A stretch of DNA of 7,933 bases. Source: JBOGWP01 sp050693875 (lineage in GTDB: Bacteria; Actinomycetota; CADDZG01; JAHWKV01; JBOGWP01). Positions 6,326 to 7,933 of this stretch are shown piece after piece. Positions within the stretch are counted from its first letter, which is position 1. Every line of letters begins with the position of its first letter. The translations under genes were made by a program, and so were the position numbers. Location: contig JBOGWP010000037.1 in the NCBI GenBank assembly GCA_050693875.1, positions 1 through 7,933 of the forward strand. The letters run 5' to 3'. Below the pieces are notes generated by a model. That model was not told the DNA's origin, did not search any database, and was given only the letters and a program-made list of their open reading frames with translations.

Positions 6326-6886
6326 GGCTCCACCTCCCCGTCAATCCTCGGGCTCCGCGCGTCCCCGCTCGGAGATCACGACCCCTGCGAGCCGCCTTCT
6401 TCATCACCCGTGACGCGACGAAGCCGGCCGCAAAGAAGGCACCTGCCACCGCATGGGGCCGGCGACGGGCGAAGTCCTGGAGATCCTCGAGGATCTCGTC
6501 GGGCGTCCGGTCGGACAGATACTCGGCGATCTGGTCGGCACCGTCCGCAACCCGATCCGAAAGGTCGGCCACAAGTCCCTCCTTCCCGTCGGTCCGCAGC
6601 TGCTCGGCGACGCTTCGAAGATCATCCGCGGCCGCGCTCACCGCATCGCCGAGGCGCGACGAACGGCGCTCGACCTGTCGCGCACCCACCCCTGTGCCTT
6701 GCCGGCAACGTCGAGGCCCCGGTCTCTTGCTTCAGCCGCCACGTCCTGTGCGCGGCCGCGGGCGTCGTCGATCAGGCGCGCCCGGGTGCCGTTGCCTGCC
6801 GGGGCGTCGGGCTCGAAATCCTCGGTCGCGTCGTCGTCGAACATCTCGCCTTCCATGGGTTCGTCGAACCTGCGCACGTCCACCAT
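6297..6886 (-). pseudogene. Frameshifted gene for a small membrane-anchored helical protein
   Basis: The first frame runs from ATG 6886 (MVDVRRFDEPMEGEMFDDDA) to about AQGWVRD. The second continues with QVERRSSRLGDAVSAAADDL through EILEDLQDFARRRPHAVAG to SRVMKKAARR. A single missing C near 6677-6678 (GACAG for GACCAG) would join them. The product has an acidic N-terminus, Ala-rich amphipathic helices, the conserved-looking block 'DLQDFARRRPHAVAGAFFAA' and one C-terminal membrane helix. This is the pattern of a widespread, uncharacterised family of tail-anchored proteins. As written, the second frame ends at 6297 and overlaps the next gene's start by 29 bp. Loss of one G in the run at 6382-6385 would instead end it at 6376 after KKAARRGS. 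The start is uncertain: GGAGGGAG lies only a few bases before ATG 6886, so GTG 6883 or 6877 may be used. Confidence 0.65.
6333..6339 (-). promoter_or_regulatory. Ribosome binding site fixing the start of the Ser/Arg-tail gene
   Basis: On the minus strand GGGGAGG ends 7 nt before ATG 6325. This fixes the true start about 90 bp upstream of the ATG at 6233 that a frame-by-frame reading would choose, and shows that the first frameshift falls inside the gene rather than before it. Confidence 0.7.
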
Positions 6887-6934
6887 CTCCCTCCATAAGC
6901 TCCGTCGAAAACGAAAACGGTCCCAGCAGGGCGA

Positions 6935-6960
6935 CTACCCATGCAGCCCGCTGTGGAAAC
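6935..6960 (-). promoter_or_regulatory. Possible SigB/SigF-type stress promoter for the minus-strand cluster
   Basis: Reading the minus strand, GTTT (6960-6957) is followed by 16 nt and then GGGTAG (6940-6935). Actinobacterial general-stress sigma factors of the SigB/SigF group recognise GTTT-N14-17-GGGTA. Transcription would start near 6928, about 40 nt before the first gene of the cluster. The match is by eye only; the last base of the -10 is G where T or C is usual. Confidence 0.4.
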
Positions 6961-6992
6961 GGCCCGAGTGCGGTGTCGGAGGTCGCCGCGCT

Positions 6993-7022
6993 GTGGCACA
7001 AAGGCCAAACCGGGCGTAGGCT
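6993..7022 (+). promoter_or_regulatory. Possible promoter of the four-helix membrane protein gene
   Basis: TAGGCT at 7017-7022 is a good -10 match. GTGGCA at 6993-6998 matches TTGACA at 4 of 6 positions, at 18-bp spacing. The leader would be about 25 nt. It lies back to back with the minus-strand promoter candidate without overlapping it. Confidence 0.4.
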
Positions 7023-7054
7023 CGATCGCGACGGATCCGAGCAAAGGAGGGGCC

Positions 7055-7543
7055 GTGGCGATCACCGAGGATCGGCTCGACGAGGTGCGAACGCTCGAGG
7101 AGCGGTGGGAACGGCCCGAGCCGGTTGCGGAGCCCCCTCGGCTCGATGAGAGCCCCCTCCGCGTCCGCAGGTTCTCGCCGGATCGGTGGGCCGCGACGGG
7201 ACGGGTCCCCGCCCGGTGGGCCGGCGCAATTCAGTTCGCCTGGGCCGCCACGGTCACCGCCCTCTACCTCCTGGAGCCTACCCCTGCGGAAGCAGGGGCC
7301 ACCCCGGTCTGGGTCGAGCTGCTCGCAACCGGTTTTCTCCTCGCCCTCCTGGCGACGTTCTTCGGCCTTGCCACGCGCCGCAGGTGGGGGGCCGGCTCGT
7401 CGCTCGTCGCGGCCACCTTCGGGATCGGGATCGCGGCGGCTTGCTTTGCCACCGGGCACCACGCCGGGCTCTGGCCCGCGTACGAGCTTGCGGCCTTCAC
7501 CGGGCTCGCCGGGCTCAGCGTGGTGGGCCTCCGCCGCAGCTGA
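7055..7543 (+). CDS. Four-helix integral membrane protein, function unknown
   Basis: A 162-residue protein starting at GTG 7055, preceded by the near-perfect ribosome binding site AAAGGAGG (7043-7050). The frame is open further upstream, but no earlier start has such a site. The first ~50 residues are charged and Pro/Glu/Arg-rich (LDEVRTLEERWERPEPVAEP) and should be cytoplasmic. Four hydrophobic segments follow at about 54-73, 86-106, 113-133 and 140-158. The loop between the third and fourth has a GHH motif (134-136). I recognise no family. It is divergent from the envelope cluster across a 168-bp promoter region. Its stop is 10 bp before the start of the zinc-ribbon gene, so the two are probably co-transcribed. 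Coding status is well supported by the start signals and hydrophobic pattern. Confidence 0.8.
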   Translation: MAITEDRLDEVRTLEERWERPEPVAEPPRLDESPLRVRRFSPDRWAATGRVPARWAGAIQFAWAATVTALYLLEPTPAEAGATPVWVELLATGFLLALLATFFGLATRRRWGAGSSLVAATFGIGIAAACFATGHHAGLWPAYELAAFTGLAGLSVVGLRRS

Positions 7544-7553
7544 TCCACCCGCC

Positions 7554-7808
7554 GTGCCCTGCGTGCGGTGCGGCAGGAGGCAAACCGATCCTGCGCGTGG
7601 CTCGCCCCCATGGGTTCGCATGGTCCGCGGGGGAGAGCAGGTCCTGCTCTGCCCCGTCTGCCAGCGCGATGATCCGGCGTGGGTGGATCAGGCGGACCGC
7701 TGCCCGGCCTGCGGGAGCACACGCCTGTCGATGATGCTCGGCACGGTCGTGTGCCGGTCGTGCGGCGCCGACTTCGAGGGCCCCGGCGGCGCAACGGCTC
7801 CCGGCTAG
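7554..7808 (+). CDS. Small double zinc-ribbon protein
   Basis: An 84-residue protein with eight cysteines in four CxxC pairs. C3/C6 with C33/C36 form one predicted four-cysteine zinc site, and C50/C53 with C67/C70 form a second. Readable motifs are PCVRCGRRQTDPARG, then EQVLLCPVCQRDDPAWVDQ, then RCPACGSTRLSMMLGTVVCR ending SCGADF. The pattern is that of small actinobacterial zinc-ribbon proteins of unknown role; nucleic-acid or protein binding are the usual guesses. GTG 7554 is the first start that keeps the first cysteine pair, but no clear ribosome binding site precedes it. It lies 10 bp after the previous stop, so translation may be coupled. The internal ATG at the MVRGGEQ segment would cut the first zinc site in half and is unlikely. 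A competing frame over 7552-7600 also shows CPACGAAGG, but it loses the later cysteines. Confidence 0.7.
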   Translation: MPCVRCGRRQTDPARGSPPWVRMVRGGEQVLLCPVCQRDDPAWVDQADRCPACGSTRLSMMLGTVVCRSCGADFEGPGGATAPG

Positions 7809-7827
7809 ACGCTTGCGGAAGCCCTAT

Positions 7828-7847
7828 CGACTGCGATGATGCAGTCG
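7828..7847 (+). terminator. Perfect hairpin downstream of the zinc-ribbon gene
   Basis: CGACTGC (7828-7834) and GCAGTCG (7841-7847) form a perfect 7-bp stem with loop GATGAT. It begins 20 bp after the stop of the zinc-ribbon gene, a position fitting a terminator, though no T-run follows. The rest of 7848-7933 shows no recognisable gene. It includes an AT-richer patch (CCTTATTTTGACC near 7896-7908) that could belong to the promoter of a gene beyond the window. Confidence 0.4.
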
Positions 7848-7933
7848 CTGTCGCTCGGGTGGCCTGACCCCTTGGCACGACTGACGAAGGTAGTCCTTAT
7901 TTTGACCTGTCGGCCACTCCGAGCGACGGCATG

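Noticed and set aside
5241..7149. Long plus-strand frames (5241-6413 and 6025-7149) opposite the envelope cluster
   Set aside because: Their translations are Arg/Ser/Pro-rich without motifs. The opposite strand carries recognisable membrane-helix proteins with ribosome binding sites.
7186..7734. Alternative frame with CPACGAAGG over the start of the zinc-ribbon gene
   Set aside because: It keeps one CxxC pair but then loses the CPVC, CPAC and CRSC pairs, all of which are in the frame ending at 7808.
7872..7904. Possible promoter TTGGCA ... TATTTT near the window end
   Set aside because: The spacing is 21 bp, too long for a standard promoter, and the downstream gene is outside the window.
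7906..7933. Possible opposite IS21 end (CTGTCGGCCACTCC) near the window edge
   Set aside because: It does not match the reverse complement of the tip at 241-252 beyond a few bases and lacks the 24-bp repeats.

Overview
The window is GC-rich DNA, roughly 70% GC, with strongly GC-biased third codon positions, frequent GTG starts and purine-rich ribosome binding sites. Together with an actinobacterial-type DnaE1, this points to a member of the Actinomycetota. I cannot place it more precisely. All calls come from reading the sequence; no database search was run.

Layout. (1) Positions 1-252 are the right end of an IS21-family insertion sequence: the last 57 residues of the IstB helper ATPase, then the terminal direct repeats and a TGACA tip. 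(2) Positions 253-702 hold no credible gene. This stretch contains two and a half to three copies of a ~54-bp GC-rich tandem repeat, bracketed by two copies of a 19-bp element, followed by a possible promoter and a leader hairpin for the next gene. (3) Positions 703-4227 (+) are dnaE, the replicative DNA polymerase III alpha subunit. It is complete and probably starts at an unusual CTG codon. (4) Positions 4228-4325 are a short convergent intergenic region with hairpins. (5) Positions 4326-6886 (-) are a three-gene cluster, transcribed in the order: a small one-helix membrane-anchored protein, a larger one-helix protein with a Ser/Arg/Gly-rich tail, and an intact YihY/BrkB six-helix membrane protein. 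The first two genes are broken by several small frameshifts, each explained by loss of one or two G/C bases. (6) Positions 6887-7054 are a divergent promoter region. (7) Positions 7055-7808 (+) hold a four-helix membrane protein of unknown function followed closely by an 84-residue protein with two four-cysteine zinc ribbons. (8) Positions 7809-7933 carry a perfect hairpin and otherwise no recognisable gene.

How it works together. dnaE is a core replication gene and looks functional, with an intact PHP metal site, polymerase aspartates and clamp-binding motif. The minus-strand cluster looks like an accessory envelope module. Its upstream region carries a GTTT-N16-GGGTAG motif resembling actinobacterial stress sigma (SigB/SigF) promoters, so I infer stress-linked expression. 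I found no defence system, CRISPR array, rRNA or tRNA. The most interesting points are the cluster of frameshifts beside a clean dnaE, the likely CTG start of dnaE, the stress-promoter motif, and the repeat block between the IS21 end and dnaE.
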